Shown one piece after another: positions 1 through 8,309 of a DNA stretch of 64,000 nucleotides (position 1 is the first letter of the stretch; each line of letters begins with the position of its first letter). Source of the DNA: Gemmatimonadota bacterium (lineage in GTDB: Bacteria; Latescibacterota; UBA2968; UBA8231); assembly GCA_018660835.1 (NCBI GenBank), contig JABJJN010000079.1:38453-102452 (forward strand), given 5' to 3'. The notes below the pieces were generated by a model. The model saw only the letters and a list, made by a program, of their open reading frames with translations, was not told where the DNA came from and did no database searches. Position numbers and translations under genes: made by a program.

Positions 1-322
1 TGTCGGCGACAAGACCCTCCAAGGGCACGTCGTGGTCGAGAGAATACTCCACTGGCCCCATGGTTGGATCCTGCGCGACCAGATTGAGGTCCGATGAGGC
101 CAACCCGTACTCGACTTCACAGGTCGTTGGCAGACTTGTCGTGAAACGGGCAACGGCACGTCCCGAGGAAATCTCCTCGACGCGTAGATTCAGAAATTCC
201 ACTTGCTGTGTGATGTCGGCCGTGCTCTGCACGGTACTATCACTCCCACACCCTGTGACGATCATCGCCGCCGTGGCGACGACGACCAGACCCCATTCTG
301 ACCGTGTTAACATGAAGTTCAT
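1..322 (-). CDS. Lipoprotein with fibronectin-like N-terminal region (partial, runs off left edge)
   Basis: Only the first ~107 codons are present. The product begins MNFMLTRSEWGL, followed by a hydrophobic stretch and a lipobox (IVTGC, Cys25), so it is probably exported and lipidated. Residues ~45-107 (TTCEVEYGL, then a strand-rich segment) resemble the N-terminal fibronectin-III-like domain of purple acid phosphatase-type proteins; this is a resemblance only. Its ATG (320-322) overlaps the TGA of the sigma54 regulator (319-321) as ATGA, so translation should be coupled and this is the last visible gene of the efflux operon. A second in-frame ATG lies at 311-313. The catalytic part, if any, is outside the window. 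Confidence 0.75.
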   Translation of the reverse strand, partial: MNFMLTRSEWGLVVVATAAMIVTGCGSDSTVQSTADITQQVEFLNLRVEEISSGRAVARFTTSLPTTCEVEYGLASSDLNLVAQDPTMGPVEYSLDHDVPLEGLVAD

Positions 323-1821
323 CCCAGCCCGAATTCCCTCATTTTTCTCCATAGTGTCGTGCGGTGCATATCCAGTCGCAGCGCCGCTTCTCGACGATTC
401 CAGCGGGTCTCCTCCAGTGCGCGCAAGACTGCAGCCTTTTCATCTCGGTCAGGTTCTGTGGTAGGCGTCTCCAGCGTCTCGGCGGCCGGTGTCGCGGGCA
501 AGCTCAACTGGGGAGGCAGGCACCGCGCCAGGATGACCTCGCCGCGGCAACGGATGAAGGCGTGCTCGATGGCATTCTCAAGCTCGCGCACGTTGCCGGG
601 CCATGAGTAGTTGGTGAGCAGTTGCAGTGCTTCGTCATCGACATACCGGATCGGGCGCCCTGTTCGCGTCCGGAAAAGATCGACGAAGTGATCGACGAGC
701 AGAGGGATATCGTCGCGCCGCTGCCGCAACGGCGGTACCTCGATGGGCATGACATTGAGGCGGTAGTAAAGGTCTTCGCGGAAGCCCCCGGCGGCGATCG
801 CCTGCAGCAGATCCTGGTTTGTGGCGGCGATGATACGGCAATCGACGGCGATCGTCTCTGTGCCGCCGACGCGTTCGATCTCGCGCTCCTGAAGGACCCG
901 TAGAAGCTTCACCTGTACTTGCGGACTCAGGTCGCCGATCTCATCGAGAAAGACGGTACCGCCGTCGGCAAGCTCAAAGCGACCGACCTTGTCGCGCACG
1001 GCACCGGTGAAGGACCCTTTGACGTGACCGAAGAGTTCCGACTCCAGCAGGGACTCCGACAGGGCCGCACAGTTTACCTTCACGAAGGGTCCGTCGCGAC
1101 GCTCGCTGCCATGGTGGACGGCAGCGGCAACGAGTTCCTTGCCGGTGCCACTCTCGCCGAGCACGAGTACTGTGGCGTCGGAGTCGGCCAACTGTTCGAC
1201 GAGGTCGTAAATCTCCTGCATACCGCGGTTGCGGCCGATGATTCCCTGGATGCCGCGCCGACTCACCAACTGGTCACGCATCGCCTCCAATTCGGTTACG
1301 TCGCGCAGTACCAATACGATGCCATGAGACTGGCCATCGTCGTCGCGCAGGACGCGTGTCGTTGCCAGCAGCTGTCGAGGATCGTCGTCTCTGATATCCA
1401 AAGTGAATGACAGACCGCTGACTTCGCGGTGCTCACTGAGGGCGCGGCCAAGGGTGTCGGCCTCGGCGTTCAGTTGCAGGACATCCAGGCACGAGGAACC
1501 GACTGCACGGAGGCGGCCGATTCCCACCAGCTCGGAGGCTGCACGATTGAGATTGATGATGCGCAACTGCAGATCGGCGGCGAGGATTCCGTCGGTGACT
1601 GAATCGAAGATGGCTTCCAGGTTCTGACGCTGGACCATGCAGGTCTGAATCTGGTCACGCAGCTGGTCCGTGACCGTCTCCTGTACTCTCACGATCCTGT
1701 CTCCATCATGAAGGAACCGACAATCCAACGAAGAGGCGATGCCGCCCATGTCGAGGCGGAGTGGGTCCATACATGATGGAGAAATGCCTGGATCTGCGCC
1801 AACGGCGATTCTATTGGGCAC
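319..1821 (-). CDS. Sigma54-dependent transcriptional activator (PAS, AAA+, Fis HTH)
   Basis: This 500-residue bacterial enhancer-binding protein has a PAS domain (~65-180), a sigma54-interaction AAA+ domain (~192-415) and a Fis-type helix-turn-helix at the C-terminus (~455-500). Walker A GESGTGKE is at 222-229 and Walker B GTVFLDEIG at 288-296. The sigma54-contact loop reads GSFTGA (269-274) instead of the usual GAFTGA. There is no receiver domain, so control is probably through the PAS sensor. The GTG start at 1821 overlaps the RND gene by 11 bp; ATG 1770 is an alternative. It most likely activates the -24/-12 promoter seen upstream of the thioredoxin gene (8091-8107), making the operon autoregulated. 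Confidence 0.93.
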   Translation of the reverse strand: MPNRIAVGADPGISPSCMDPLRLDMGGIASSLDCRFLHDGDRIVRVQETVTDQLRDQIQTCMVQRQNLEAIFDSVTDGILAADLQLRIINLNRAASELVGIGRLRAVGSSCLDVLQLNAEADTLGRALSEHREVSGLSFTLDIRDDDPRQLLATTRVLRDDDGQSHGIVLVLRDVTELEAMRDQLVSRRGIQGIIGRNRGMQEIYDLVEQLADSDATVLVLGESGTGKELVAAAVHHGSERRDGPFVKVNCAALSESLLESELFGHVKGSFTGAVRDKVGRFELADGGTVFLDEIGDLSPQVQVKLLRVLQEREIERVGGTETIAVDCRIIAATNQDLLQAIAAGGFREDLYYRLNVMPIEVPPLRQRRDDIPLLVDHFVDLFRTRTGRPIRYVDDEALQLLTNYSWPGNVRELENAIEHAFIRCRGEVILARCLPPQLSLPATPAAETLETPTTEPDRDEKAAVLRALEETRWNRREAALRLDMHRTTLWRKMREFGLG

Positions 1822-4800
1822 CTCGCGATGCCATCACGTAGTAGAGCACAGGAACGGCGATCCGACTAAGTAGCAGCGACGCGACTTCGCCAGCCATCAG
1901 CGACACGGCGAGACCCTGAAAAATCGGATCAAAGAGGATGACAGAGGCACCGACGAACACGGCGGCCGCTGTAAGCAGCATCGGTCGGAAGCGTACCGCA
2001 CCGGCGTCGATGACAGCTTCCTCCAAGGGCATGCCCTCCCGCAGGCGCAATTCGATGAAGTCGACGAGGATGATCGAGTTGCGTACGACGATGCCAGCGC
2101 CGGCGATGAATCCGATCATGCTCGTGGCGGTGAAAAAGGCGCCAAGCAGCATGTGACCCGGCATGATCCCAACGAGGGAGAAGGGAATCGCCGACATGAT
2201 GACCAGGGGCGTCAGGAAAGACTTGAACCAAGCGACAACGAGGACATAGATCAGAATCAGGACGGCAGCGAAGGCAAGACCCAGGTCGCGGAAGACCTCG
2301 TAGGTGATGTGCCACTCACCGTCCCACTTGACGGACAGCCGTGAATCGTCGGCCGGGAGTTGCGCTGTATGCTGCTCGATCTGATAACCCTCGGGGATCT
2401 CCAGTTCCTCGAGGGCGCTTGAGAGGCTGAGGATCGCATAGACAGGGCTCTCATACTGGCCGCCGACATCTGCTGTCACGTAGACCACGGGTAGCAGATT
2501 CTTGTGGTAAATATTTCGCTCACCCAGCGATGTCTCGACGGTCACCAGCTCTCCCAGTGGGATCGGTCCCTTTGGCGAAGGGATCTGCAGTTGTCGCAGT
2601 GTCTCTCGCGAACTCCGGGAAGCCAGAGGTAATTGCACGACGAGGTTGAGATCCTCCGCCTCATTGGGCTGATGTACGAGACCGGCCGACGCACCGCCGA
2701 CGGCGATGGCCAGTGCCTGTGTGATGTCTTCGATACGCACACCGTGAACGGCGGCCTTCTCGGTGTCGACGACGTAGCGCTCACGGGGTTGCAGCTCTTC
2801 GATGTAGGCGTCGACGTCGACAACACCCTCGGTCTGTTCGAACACCTCGACCAGTCGTTGAGCCAACTGAACCTGTCGATCATGGTCCGGGCCATACACT
2901 TCAGCGACCAGCGTCTGAAGTACCGGCGGTCCTGGCGGGACCTCGGCGACTTCGATCCGGGCGCCGTGACGGGTGGCGATCCGGGTCAGCGCCGGGCGCA
3001 GTCGCTTGGCGATGTCGTGGCTCTGCGTGTCACGCTCGTGTTTTGGCGTGAGGTTGACTTGAATATCAGCGACATGCGGACCACGCCGCAGATAGTAGTG
3101 CCGGACGAGGCCATTGAAATTGAAGGGGCCTGATGTGCCCGCGTAGATCTGAAAGTCCGTTACCTCCGGCACTGTCCGCAGCAACTCTCCGAGTTCGCGG
3201 GCGACGCCGGCTGTTGTTTCCAGTGTCGTGCCTTCCGGCGTGTTCACGATGATCTGGAATTCTGACTTGTTGTCGAAGGGCAGCATCTTCACAACGACGA
3301 AATTGAGCCCTACGAGGGCCATCGCCATCAGCAACAGGCCAACCATGACCGTCAGGAAGACGGCACGCCGCCGGGGGCGCTGCACCAGCGGCATCACTCC
3401 CCGGCGATACAATCGCGTTGTCCAGTCCTCACTGCTGTGCTGGTCGTGACTGCCCTCGCGCTTGAGCAGATGTCGTGCTGCCCAGGGCGTGACGATGAAT
3501 GCCACGAGCAGCGAGAAAATCATCGCCGCTGATGCGCCCACAGGAATGGGCCGCATATAAGGCCCCATCAGGCCGCCGACGAAGGCCATCGGCAGGATGG
3601 CGGCAATGACGGTGAGTGTTGCCAGAATCGTCGGATTGCCGACTTCCTCGACGGCCTCGATCGTGACCTGGGTCAGGGGCCGATTGCGGTTGTCCGGCAG
3701 GCGGTAGTGACGGACGATGTTTTCGACGACGACGATCGCGTCGTCGACGAGGATGCCGATGGAAAAGATCAGGGCAAAGAGGGTGATGCGATTGAGGGTG
3801 TAGCCGTAGAGGTAGAAGACGAAGAGGGTCAACCCCAACGTCACCGGAATGGCGATGCCGACAACAGCCGACTCGCGACGACCGAGAGCGAACATCATCA
3901 ACAGAATGACGGAGGCCGTTGCCAGGCCCATGTGGAACAGCAGTTCGTCAGATTTCTCCGTCGCCGTCTCGCCGTAGTTTCGCGTGATGGCCACTTCGAT
4001 GCCGCTGGGGATGACACGACCCTGTAGTGACGCAAGCCGAGCGATGACAGCATCTGCAACATCCGCAGCATTGGTTCCACCGCGTTTGGCAATGGTCAGT
4101 GTCACGGCGGGATAGGTGGCCTTGGCAAGTGAGGGTGCGGAATCGGCGCGATCGAAGGCGGCAGGTCCAAGGCCAAAGCGCACATAGGACGCGGGTTCCT
4201 CGCCACCGTCTTCGACGACGGCGACATCGCGTAAGTAGACGGGCCGGTAGTCCAGGACGCCGACAACGACGGCCTCGACATCGGCAGCGTCTCGCAGGAA
4301 ACGTCCGGTTTCGACGATGACGTCAAGATTCTGGATGGGCACCCGGCCGGCTTCGACATGGCGGTTCGACGCCTGCAGGGAGCGAAGGACGGTACTGGGT
4401 GCCAGTCCGTAGTGCCGCAGACGTTCCGCATCCAGTTCGACGCGGATCTGTCGCCGCTGGCCACCGATGAGCTGAGTCTGGGCCACGTCGGTGATACGTT
4501 TGACGGCGATTTCGACCTCCGCAGCGACGCGCCGAAGAGACAACCCGTCATAGGCTGGTGGGGCAATGTCGGGGTCCGCGTAGAGAGTGACCGACAGAAT
4601 CGGCACATCATCGATGGAGCGTGGCTTGATCAGTGGCTGCGAGACACCGGGTGGAATCACGTCGAAATTGGCGTACATCTTGTTGTAGGTCTTGAGGATC
4701 GAACGCTCCTCATCCTCCCCGACCTTGAAACGCACAACAGCCATACTGCCACCTGGACTGGAAGTGGAGTAGACATACTCCACGCCCAGGATCTCCCACA

Positions 4801-5029
4801 GGAGTCCCTCCATCGGTGTTGTTACCCGGCGTTCGACCTCGCGGGCGGTCATGCCTGGTGCGGCGACGAAGATGTCAATCATCGGCACCACGATCTGCGG
4901 CTCTTCCTCGCGCGGCGTCTTGATGATGGCGACGACACCCAGCAAGAGAGACGCGATGATCAGCAGCGGGGTCAGCTTGGAGTCGATGAAGTAGGCAGCG
5001 AGACGTCCGGAGATGCCGTGGGCAGTCAT
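1811..5029 (-). CDS. RND-family efflux transporter permease
   Basis: Inner-membrane proton-driven pump of 1072 residues, the normal length of AcrB/MdtB-type RND proteins. The first TM helix is at ~15-37 and a large periplasmic loop follows. The TM4 proton-relay pair is present as GILVDDAIVVVENI (Asp429, Asp430), and a second TM block (IGFIAGAGIVVRNSIILVDF) lies near the C-terminus. Early motifs (DIFVAAPGMTAREVE) fit the AcrB/hydrophobe exporter branch better than the heavy-metal branch, but the substrate cannot be told from sequence. It starts 2 bp after the adaptor stop codon and overlaps the downstream sigma54 regulator. With the adaptor and TolC-like channel it completes a tripartite pump. 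Confidence 0.95.
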   Translation of the reverse strand: MTAHGISGRLAAYFIDSKLTPLLIIASLLLGVVAIIKTPREEEPQIVVPMIDIFVAAPGMTAREVERRVTTPMEGLLWEILGVEYVYSTSSPGGSMAVVRFKVGEDEERSILKTYNKMYANFDVIPPGVSQPLIKPRSIDDVPILSVTLYADPDIAPPAYDGLSLRRVAAEVEIAVKRITDVAQTQLIGGQRRQIRVELDAERLRHYGLAPSTVLRSLQASNRHVEAGRVPIQNLDVIVETGRFLRDAADVEAVVVGVLDYRPVYLRDVAVVEDGGEEPASYVRFGLGPAAFDRADSAPSLAKATYPAVTLTIAKRGGTNAADVADAVIARLASLQGRVIPSGIEVAITRNYGETATEKSDELLFHMGLATASVILLMMFALGRRESAVVGIAIPVTLGLTLFVFYLYGYTLNRITLFALIFSIGILVDDAIVVVENIVRHYRLPDNRNRPLTQVTIEAVEEVGNPTILATLTVIAAILPMAFVGGLMGPYMRPIPVGASAAMIFSLLVAFIVTPWAARHLLKREGSHDQHSSEDWTTRLYRRGVMPLVQRPRRRAVFLTVMVGLLLMAMALVGLNFVVVKMLPFDNKSEFQIIVNTPEGTTLETTAGVARELGELLRTVPEVTDFQIYAGTSGPFNFNGLVRHYYLRRGPHVADIQVNLTPKHERDTQSHDIAKRLRPALTRIATRHGARIEVAEVPPGPPVLQTLVAEVYGPDHDRQVQLAQRLVEVFEQTEGVVDVDAYIEELQPRERYVVDTEKAAVHGVRIEDITQALAIAVGGASAGLVHQPNEAEDLNLVVQLPLASRSSRETLRQLQIPSPKGPIPLGELVTVETSLGERNIYHKNLLPVVYVTADVGGQYESPVYAILSLSSALEELEIPEGYQIEQHTAQLPADDSRLSVKWDGEWHITYEVFRDLGLAFAAVLILIYVLVVAWFKSFLTPLVIMSAIPFSLVGIMPGHMLLGAFFTATSMIGFIAGAGIVVRNSIILVDFIELRLREGMPLEEAVIDAGAVRFRPMLLTAAAVFVGASVILFDPIFQGLAVSLMAGEVASLLLSRIAVPVLYYVMASRGAQ

Positions 5030-5031
5030 CG

Positions 5032-6105
5032 CTACTGCTCCCGCGCGATGGCGATGGCTACACCGTCATGAATACCCGCCGCAGGTGCTACGAGCGTTTC
5101 CCCTGCACGCAAACCTGACACGACCTCGATATCGCCGTACGGTTGATCTCCCAGGCGCAGCCAGCGTAGCAAGGCGCGTCCTTCCGTCAGTACGTATACC
5201 CCACGCAGTTGGCCCTGTCGAACGACGAAATCCCGTTCGACGAACAGTGCTGGACGCTCTCCCACACGGAAACCAGCACGGGCGAATCGACCTGAACGCA
5301 GTTGTCCATCGGCGTTGTCCACGACAATTCTCACGTCGTAGGTGCGTGTCTGTCGGACGGATGCAGGCACGATGGACTGAACCTTACCGAGCCACATTCT
5401 GGCGCCGACCTCGATATTGGCGTCACTCCCCGGGCGGATCAAGTCGGCATCTGTCTCGGAGACAGCGATGGTCACCGTCATCGAATCTGTGCGCTCGAGT
5501 GTGACCAGCGGGTGCCCCGGCACGGCCAGGTCACCGACTTCCACGAAGCGGTCGGTGACGACCCCGTCGAAGGGGGCGCGCACCTCGCAGTAGGTGAGGT
5601 GTGCCTGCGCCTCGTCGACGGCGCGATCGGCTATGGTCACGGCCGCTACCGCCTGAGCGCGCGCCGTCCGGGCACGATCCATCGCCTGTTGCGAAATCGC
5701 ATCCTCAGCGAAGAGGGAGCCAGCCCGATTGAAGTCGGCGACGGCCATCTGCAAGGTGGCGTTGTGCTGCGCGCGCATGGCACGCGCTTTCTCCAGGCCT
5801 TGTTGCAGGTCCTGGCTGTCCACTCGAACCAGGAGTTGACCGGTCGTTACCCGATCGCCGCGGTCGGCGGCCATGGCCGTGATGCGGCCGGAGACCCGCG
5901 TGGACGGTGTGGCTTGAGCGATGGCGCCTACCGTACCGACAGCCTGGAATCCCACGTCCGCAGAGCGAGATTCGACGACGCTCACCGTCGCGACGCGCAC
6001 AGGGGCATTTGCGGATACGGCAGCTTGATCGCTCTCGCCGTCGTCACATGCAGACACGACAATGCCAAGTAAGACGCCGAGCCAGATCGTATGGTTGGAT
6101 CTCAT
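5032..6105 (-). CDS. RND efflux periplasmic adaptor (membrane fusion) lipoprotein
   Basis: 357-residue HlyD/AcrA-type adaptor linking the RND pump to the outer-membrane channel. The start at 6105 gives MRSNHTIWLGVLL and a lipobox (VVSAC, Cys20). The longer frame upstream is the shadow of the DUF2892 gene. Next come a barrel-sandwich half (GRITAMAADRGDRVTTGQLL), an alpha-hairpin rich in Ala/Arg (~95-165), the second lipoyl half (VRAPFDGVVTDRFVEVGD) and a beta-barrel domain. The ATG overlaps the TGA of the preceding DUF2892 gene (6102-6104), consistent with coupled translation. The RND start lies 2 bp downstream. Confidence 0.93.
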   Translation of the reverse strand: MRSNHTIWLGVLLGIVVSACDDGESDQAAVSANAPVRVATVSVVESRSADVGFQAVGTVGAIAQATPSTRVSGRITAMAADRGDRVTTGQLLVRVDSQDLQQGLEKARAMRAQHNATLQMAVADFNRAGSLFAEDAISQQAMDRARTARAQAVAAVTIADRAVDEAQAHLTYCEVRAPFDGVVTDRFVEVGDLAVPGHPLVTLERTDSMTVTIAVSETDADLIRPGSDANIEVGARMWLGKVQSIVPASVRQTRTYDVRIVVDNADGQLRSGRFARAGFRVGERPALFVERDFVVRQGQLRGVYVLTEGRALLRWLRLGDQPYGDIEVVSGLRAGETLVAPAAGIHDGVAIAIAREQ

Positions 6106-6317
6106 TGGGACCTGGATGTCGCCTTGGTTTGGCAACCGACACCCAAATGAGTGAGGACGATCCCAAGAGGGCAGAAGCCGGTGAGGGACGACTGGAACAG
6201 ATTGAAGCCGACGAAGGCGGTGAAGAGGAACCAGTACGGTGACACCCACCAGCCCAGAGCGAGGCTGACGAGGACGAAGGTTCCAGCAAGCATGCGGATA
6301 ACACGTTCAAGGGACAT
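6102..6317 (-). CDS. DUF2892 small inner-membrane protein
   Basis: Small membrane protein of 71 residues matching the DUF2892 (YgaP C-terminal-like) pattern: an N-terminal MSLERVIRMLAG, then two hydrophobic helices, the second containing FVGFNLFQSSLTGFCPLG, the family hallmark. Its biochemical role is unknown; family members often accompany rhodanese or thioredoxin genes, and a thioredoxin heads this operon. The start is set at ATG 6317; a GTG at 6329 overlapping the TolC stop as GTGA would add four residues and is a real alternative. Its stop overlaps the adaptor start. Confidence 0.85.
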   Translation of the reverse strand: MSLERVIRMLAGTFVLVSLALGWWVSPYWFLFTAFVGFNLFQSSLTGFCPLGIVLTHLGVGCQTKATSRSQ

Positions 6318-6325
6318 GATGGATC

Positions 6326-7684
6326 TCACAGGTTGAGAGAAGTGCCGAGAGCGAATTGCTGGCGGGCTTTGCTGATGCGGACGTCGTGTATCGCCTGCAA
6401 CAGGCGGAGTTGAGCACTACGCCGCACAACCTCGGCATCCAATAGCTCGGTCGTCGTGACGATACCATGGTCGTATTCGATTCGTGTGACGCGCAGATGC
6501 TCCTGGGCGCTGGCAATGGCGGTGGCAGCGACTTCGGCCCGCTGCTGAGCCGCATCAAGCTGACGGGCCGCGTCACGCACCTGGCGATCAACGCGATTGT
6601 GTAGATCGACAAGGGCCAGGTCGATCTGGGTCGCTCGTGCGCGCGCTTGCTGCACTCTGCCCTGCGTGAGAAAGCCGTCGAAAATCGACCATGACAGTGA
6701 GGCGCCCGCGGACCAGGTCTCGCCATCTGCACGCAGTGGCTTTTGCCCGTCCCAGGCGAAACGTGCGAAGGCGTGGATTTCGGGTAGATACGCGGCACCT
6801 TCACGGCGGACCATGTGACGCGATGCACGAAGTTGCGCATCGAGGGCGCGTACATCTGCACGATGCGGCGATTCCGACGTCGATGAATCGATCTTTGCCA
6901 GCGGATCGATGCTGGGCAGGTCGAGTTCGTCCGCCGGTTCAAGCAGCGTAGCGAGCGGCAGATTCAGCAGGTGCGTCAAGCCGTCGTTGGCGACGTCGCG
7001 TTGGTGATGGGCGTCAATGAGGTTCGCTTCCAGTTCGGCGACGCGGAGGCGTGCGGCTAACATCTGGGAACGCGAGACGCTGCCGGCGCGCCAGGCCTTT
7101 TCGGCTTGCAGTGCATGACTCATCGCTGCGGCCACACCAGCTTCAACGACCGACAGTGCCTCAAAGGACAGCACGAGTCGCCAATACGCTTCTGCTGCAG
7201 CGAACTGCATGTGCTGTCGGGTTCGCACCAGGCGTGCGCTCGCAGCCTCTACCTGCTCGGCTGCGGCGCGTCGCTGAGACAGGGCGCCGCCGCCACTGAA
7301 GAGTGGCTGTTGTATCTCGATCATCGTGCGGACGTTGGTGAGCGCTGCCGGTTCGTTGAGGGCGGAAAGGGCGAAGTCCGCCTGCGTGAATCGTTCCTGG
7401 CGCAAGCGGGAGCCGAAGACGCCGACGGCATCATCGGTGCGCATCCACTGCTGGCCTACTCGCACACTTGGTAGCACCGTGGCCAAGCTCTGTCGGCGAC
7501 TACTGCGGGCGACTTCAAGCTCCTGCGCCGCGGTGAGGACGGCGTGTGCCTGGTTGGCTGCCTGACGCTGCGCTTGCTCGAGACTCAGTGGTAGCACCTC
7601 GGCGTCGGCAGACTCGCTACCAGCAGCCAGCATCCAGGCGAGGGCGACGACGATGATGGCCCGTGACCGACGACAAAGGGTCAT
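6326..7684 (-). CDS. TolC-family outer-membrane efflux channel
   Basis: 452-residue outer-membrane factor with an N-terminal signal peptide (IIVVALAWMLAAGSESADA). Two OEP repeats follow, dominated by long Ala/Arg/Gln-rich helices that form the periplasmic tunnel (for example LSLEQAQRQAANQAH at ~33-47 and AASARLVRTRQHMQ). It should trimerise as the exit duct of the RND pump encoded downstream. The ATG at 7682-7684 overlaps the thioredoxin stop as ATGA; its own TGA (6326-6328) abuts the DUF2892 start. Having all three pump parts in one operon is common, but their order here (channel, DUF2892, adaptor, pump) is less so. Confidence 0.93.
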   Translation of the reverse strand: MTLCRRSRAIIVVALAWMLAAGSESADAEVLPLSLEQAQRQAANQAHAVLTAAQELEVARSSRRQSLATVLPSVRVGQQWMRTDDAVGVFGSRLRQERFTQADFALSALNEPAALTNVRTMIEIQQPLFSGGGALSQRRAAAEQVEAASARLVRTRQHMQFAAAEAYWRLVLSFEALSVVEAGVAAAMSHALQAEKAWRAGSVSRSQMLAARLRVAELEANLIDAHHQRDVANDGLTHLLNLPLATLLEPADELDLPSIDPLAKIDSSTSESPHRADVRALDAQLRASRHMVRREGAAYLPEIHAFARFAWDGQKPLRADGETWSAGASLSWSIFDGFLTQGRVQQARARATQIDLALVDLHNRVDRQVRDAARQLDAAQQRAEVAATAIASAQEHLRVTRIEYDHGIVTTTELLDAEVVRRSAQLRLLQAIHDVRISKARQQFALGTSLNL

Positions 7685-8037
7685 CTCGGGTTTGCCATCG
7701 TTGCAGAAACTGCAGCGAGCACTCGCTCCGCAGCCTCTGCCAACTGTGCCAATGGGAGCGCACCGACGATCGTCTCGATGATCTCCTCATTGTGAACGAA
7801 AACGAGGGTCGGTATGCTACGGACGGCGAACTTCTGCGCCAGCATCGGCTCGGCATCGACGTCGACCTTGGCAATGCGAAGCCGTCCCGCGTACTGACGG
7901 GATAGCTCTTCGAGTCGTGGCGCGAGTTGGCGACATGGGGCGCACCATGTCGCCCAGAGATCCACCAGCAATGGCTTGCTTGAGTCGTCAAGGACCTCAT
8001 CAAAGTTGGTCGAAGTGAGGTTGATCACGTCGCTCAT
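7681..8037 (-). CDS. Thioredoxin
   Basis: Thioredoxin-fold protein of 118 residues with the classical active site in the segment WATWCAPCRQLAP and the cis-proline segment RSIPTLVFV. There is no signal peptide, so it acts in the cytoplasm as a disulfide reductant. The start at ATG 8037 is preferred over GTG 8043 because a GGAAGAG ribosome-binding site lies just upstream on the minus strand. It is the first gene of the efflux operon and its stop overlaps the TolC ATG. A thioredoxin heading an RND operon suggests a link to redox or metal/thiol stress, which is an inference. Confidence 0.93.
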   Translation of the reverse strand: MSDVINLTSTNFDEVLDDSSKPLLVDLWATWCAPCRQLAPRLEELSRQYAGRLRIAKVDVDAEPMLAQKFAVRSIPTLVFVHNEEIIETIVGALPLAQLAEAAERVLAAVSATMANPR

Positions 8038-8090
8038 CGTCACTCTTCCTTGTCAATCGGGCAGGTGTGCCGGATGTGTAGAGCAGAGGT

Positions 8091-8107
8091 TGCAAGCAGC
8101 GTGCCAG
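8091..8107 (-). promoter_or_regulatory. Sigma54 (-24/-12) promoter of the efflux operon
   Basis: On the minus strand the sequence reads CTGGCACGCTGCTTGCA: TGGCAC, five bases, TTGCA, with the invariant GG and GC separated by exactly 10 bases. That matches the RpoN consensus. Transcription would start near 8080, giving a ~43-nt leader before the thioredoxin ATG. The operon itself encodes a sigma54 activator, which independently supports the assignment. Confidence 0.85.
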
Positions 8108-8195
8108 TGGCAGAGAGCCATCTTCGACGAGCTGAAGAGTCGAGATTCCCTCTCAGGAGAGCGTCTGAAGGAGTGCCATAGGGATCGATATGAAC

Positions 8196-8234
8196 GTTTC
8201 GTTGCAGCGTAATGTTGCAACAATTGGTTGAAAC
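8196..8234. promoter_or_regulatory. Candidate upstream activator site (palindromes)
   Basis: A perfect 10-bp palindrome TGTTGCAACA sits at 8213-8222. It lies next to a second GTTGCA half (8201-8206) and inside outer arms GTTTC (8196-8200) and GAAAC (8230-8234). It is ~130-140 bp upstream of the predicted sigma54 start site, the usual distance for an enhancer-binding protein. The site also lies in the leader region of the divergent glycosyltransferase gene, so it could serve that gene instead. Confidence 0.45.
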
Positions 8235-8309
8235 AGGTCCCGAGGCGTGGCGCTGACGTCGCGCAGGCCATCTATCGATGTCCCGTGCGGGAGTGTATCA
8301 TTGATCACT

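Noticed and set aside
4358..5071. 237-codon plus-strand frame opposite the RND gene
   Set aside because: It is the complement of a strongly conserved RND N-terminus; long antisense frames are common in high-GC genes.
8247..8309. Longer N-terminus for the glycosyltransferase
   Set aside because: The extra 21 residues lack hydrophobic character and extend into the divergent regulatory region; the TM helix follows the later start codons.
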